DNA of 39,857 nt from an uncultured Caulobacterales bacterium (GTDB lineage Bacteria > Pseudomonadota > Alphaproteobacteria > Caulobacterales > Caulobacteraceae), in contig CAINOV010000188.1 in the NCBI GenBank assembly GCA_903851655.1, positions 1 through 39,857 of the forward strand, written 5' to 3'. A model generated the notes under the pieces. The model worked only from the letters and a program-made list of their open reading frames with translations. It made no database searches and was not told the DNA's origin. Both the position numbers and the translations under genes were made by a program. Shown here piece by piece: positions 38,175 to 39,857 of the stretch; position 1 is the stretch's first letter; each line of letters begins with the position of its first letter.

Positions 38175-38417
38175 CTACTGGATCGTGGCGAGCCCCGGAT
38201 GCGTCACCCGCAGAAACCGGTCGAAGGCGAAGGCCGTGTCCGGGCAGGAAAACTCCACCTGCGCCCGGACGGTGTCCGGTCCGGCGTCGGCGGAGGTCCG
38301 CAGAACCATCTGCTCGTCCAGCCGGCCGCTGTGCAGCTCCACGAACCGGAACACCGCGGTCTTGAACAGTTCCACCTTCCGGGGATTGACGGACAGGGTC
38401 ACGATCGTGGGGGTCAT
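38175..38417 (-). CDS. Small uncharacterised protein
   Basis: An 80-residue protein with a clear GGAGGAG site nine bases before the ATG at 38417. The sequence mixes hydrophobic and charged residues (VELFKTAVFRFVELH, FAFDRFLRVTHPG) and predicts a small alpha/beta fold, cytoplasmic. I do not recognise a family. It sits between a 58-residue gene downstream and a 39-residue membrane protein upstream on the same strand. Confidence 0.6.
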   Translation of the reverse strand: MTPTIVTLSVNPRKVELFKTAVFRFVELHSGRLDEQMVLRTSADAGPDTVRAQVEFSCPDTAFAFDRFLRVTHPGLATIQ

Positions 38418-38493
38418 GAGAGGCTCCTCCGGCCAGGATTGGGACGGCGCCCGCCTGGCCCCGCAAGACCGGCGCCAGCCAGCGCCGGCTGCC

Positions 38494-38613
38494 TCAGTGA
38501 ACCAGCAGCGCTGCAATCACCGCGCCGACCAGAAGCAGTCCGGCCCAGAGGATCATGGAACCCACAAGGCTGTTGGCCGCAACGACGACCTGATACCGAA
38601 GTCCTCCGCGCAT
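38494..38613 (-). CDS. 39-residue single-pass membrane protein
   Basis: A 39-codon frame plus TGA. It starts MRGGLRYQVVV, then has an uninterrupted hydrophobic stretch with SMILWAGLLLVGAVIAALL, ending in VH. The basic N terminus suggests it stays inside. A GGTGGGG element lies eight bases before the ATG. It is short, so the coding claim rests on the ribosome site, the clean membrane helix, and its place downstream of a distinct AT-rich promoter-like region. No function recognised. Confidence 0.5.
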   Translation of the reverse strand: MRGGLRYQVVVAANSLVGSMILWAGLLLVGAVIAALLVH

Positions 38614-38836
38614 GTCGTTAACCCCACCAGACGTGTTTTTATTGGCTGATTATCAGCTTACGTCTTGTGTCACACAAATGACGACAAACGGCAATATGAA
38701 CGTATCGTTAATTTGTAGTATCGGCTCCAAATTCGCCGAATTTTCATGGATTAACCCTAACAGCGCGCATGCGACTTGCTTCAATTGGCGAATAACACAG
38801 CGTCAGGGGCGTCTGAATACGCCGAGGAAGCGAACA
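38614..38836. other. AT-rich intergenic region with palindromes
   Basis: 223 bases, clearly richer in A/T than its surroundings, upstream of the 39-residue gene. It contains GCTGATTATCAGC (38645-38657) and TTGTGTCACACAA (38665-38677), two 13-bp inverted repeats with centres 20 bases apart. Also present are AACG-TAT-CGTT (38699-38709) and AAATTC-GCC-GAATTT (38729-38743). Likely a regulated promoter on the minus strand. I did not find a confident -10/-35 pair or a known RNA element. Confidence 0.55.
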
Positions 38837-39857
38837 TTAACCATTTGCCGCCAAGTGGCGCATGCGCCGCTCCTCCGCCGCCTCGTTGTGCAGGAAGGTC
38901 AGGAGGACATAGCGAGACCCGGACAGCACGGGCCGGGCGGCGTGCAGCAGGGACGCCGAGAACACCGCCGCCGCCCCGGCCGGAGGCAGATAGAGCTCGG
39001 GTCCGAATTCGGGAAATTCGAGTTCGCCGCCGGTGTAGTCGTCCGTGTTCAGGTTGATCGACACGGCAAACTGTCGAAACGCCACGTGCGGCGCGGCATT
39101 GTCCCGGTGGCGATGGAAATAGCCGCCCGTATGGTCGTACCGGGCGATCAGAATGCGGTCCGCATGGGCGACTTCCAGGTGAAAGGCGCGGAACAGTTCC
39201 GGCGCCAGCCGCTGTCCCAGAACCTGGACCACCGCTCCGTGCAGGGGGTGGTCCGCGTCCAACAGCAGGTCCCGGCGCATCTTCTTGGCGTCCGACACGC
39301 GCACGATCGCCTCCCCGTTCGCATCGACCGAGGCCATGGCCCCGACCTCATGCTCGCCGGCCTCGAAGGCGTCGATCAGGGCGCGGCGCAGATCGACATC
39401 GATCAGGTTTGGCACCATCAGCACCGGCGCCGCCGATCGTCGGATGATCGGCGCGCCCAGTCGCAGACGCGAAGCCGCCGCCAGCGCGGCCGCGAAACCC
39501 GCCTCCGGATCGGCCGCGCTGAGCCGCTCGGCGATCCGCCCGGCCCGGTCGATGATCAGGACGTCCGCCGCCGGTCCCTGCCCGCCGAGGGGCGCCAGGT
39601 CCGCGCCCGGAAGGGCGATGACGATCCCCGGCGTCGGCGGATTGAGGTGCGCGGTCATGACCGACACGCCCATCGACACCAGCACCGCAGCCTCGGCCTC
39701 GCACGCCGCCAGGGCCTCGCCGCCGCCCGCGCAGAGCGCCGCCCAGGCGGACTGCTGCTCCGGGCCCGCGCCGTCCGCCAGCACGAGCACCAGCGTGCGC
39801 CCGAGCTGCGCCTCCAGGGAAAAAAGCCGGCCGTCGGCATAGCCGCCGACCACGGGC
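38837..39857 (-). CDS. 2-oxoglutarate/Fe(II)-dependent oxygenase with N-terminal redoxin-like part (5' partial)
   Basis: At least 339 residues visible; the frame runs off the right window edge, and the only start-like codon near it (GTG at 39853) is probably internal. The C-terminal 200 residues form a prolyl-4-hydroxylase type domain: the iron-binding HxD is in GGYFHRHRDN, the distal His in SLLHAARPV, and the 2-oxoglutarate Arg in SGSRYVLLTFL. The N-terminal part (GRLFSLEAQLGRTLVLVLAD...) resembles a peroxiredoxin/thioredoxin fold, without a visible CxxC. Redoxin-linked hydroxylases of this shape occur in alphaproteobacteria. Substrate unknown. Confidence 0.85.
   Translation of the reverse strand, partial: PVVGGYADGRLFSLEAQLGRTLVLVLADGAGPEQQSAWAALCAGGGEALAACEAEAAVLVSMGVSVMTAHLNPPTPGIVIALPGADLAPLGGQGPAADVLIIDRAGRIAERLSAADPEAGFAAALAAASRLRLGAPIIRRSAAPVLMVPNLIDVDLRRALIDAFEAGEHEVGAMASVDANGEAIVRVSDAKKMRRDLLLDADHPLHGAVVQVLGQRLAPELFRAFHLEVAHADRILIARYDHTGGYFHRHRDNAAPHVAFRQFAVSINLNTDDYTGGELEFPEFGPELYLPPAGAAAVFSASLLHAARPVLSGSRYVLLTFLHNEAAEERRMRHLAANG

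Overview
The window is GC-rich, densely packed bacterial chromosome. It most likely comes from a member of the Caulobacterales (Caulobacter, Phenylobacterium or Brevundimonas type; the genus is not resolved). Evidence: a fliX gene divergent from flgI followed by a CheL-like rod-binding gene and a flbY-like gene, sigma-54 promoters in that divergent region, an alphaproteobacterial SOS box (GTTC-N7-GTTC) in front of uvrA, a DksA that keeps only one zinc-finger cysteine, and the order tatABC-serS-surE-pcm-nlpD. I see no tRNA, rRNA, insertion sequence, prophage or CRISPR array.

Layout. 1-6152 (+): a surface or envelope glycan block with a DPM1-like glycosyltransferase (cut by the window edge), a polytopic protein that could be a GT-C transferase, and a three-domain GH18/NodB/GT2 membrane protein. 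6271-8427 (+): a lipoprotein quinohemoprotein (PQQ) alcohol dehydrogenase. 8446-12314 (-): an apparent operon of an Ig-like lipoprotein, an Atm1/ABCB7-type ABC exporter, glyoxalase I and a TRIC-type channel. 12505-13131 (+): a LOG-family phosphoribohydrolase. 13162-16341: dksA and fliX (-) back to back with flgI, rod-binding protein and flbY (+). 16366-17055 (-): an orphan ParA-type ATPase. 17438-20344 (+): SOS-controlled uvrA.

20360-24037 (-) holds three consecutive polytopic membrane proteins of unknown function that look like diverged copies of one another. 24198-25604 (+) is trmFO. On the minus strand, 30508 down to 25601 runs yajC-secD-secF, an NDUFAF3/Mth938-like protein, a PuuD-type membrane domain and an NDUFAF6-like squalene/phytoene-synthase-fold protein. 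That set joins protein export with homologues of two complex I assembly factors. 30625-31464 (+) is a DUF815 AAA+ ATPase ending in a 15-bp tandem duplication over its stop codon.

37745 down to 31495 (-) is tatA-tatB-tatC-serS-surE-pcm-nlpD. SerRS carries an extra segment of about 80 residues, and NlpD has a degenerate, probably non-catalytic LytM domain. 37894-39857 (-) holds two small conserved-looking proteins, a 39-residue single-pass membrane protein, an AT-rich intergenic region with two 13-bp palindromes, and a 2-oxoglutarate/Fe(II) oxygenase cut by the window end.

Most genes are chromosomal housekeeping. The parts least explained by known biology are the membrane-protein triplet, the sugar-transfer block at the left edge, the SerRS insertion and the small membrane protein with its palindromic upstream region. 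I found no clear signature of a complete undescribed system.
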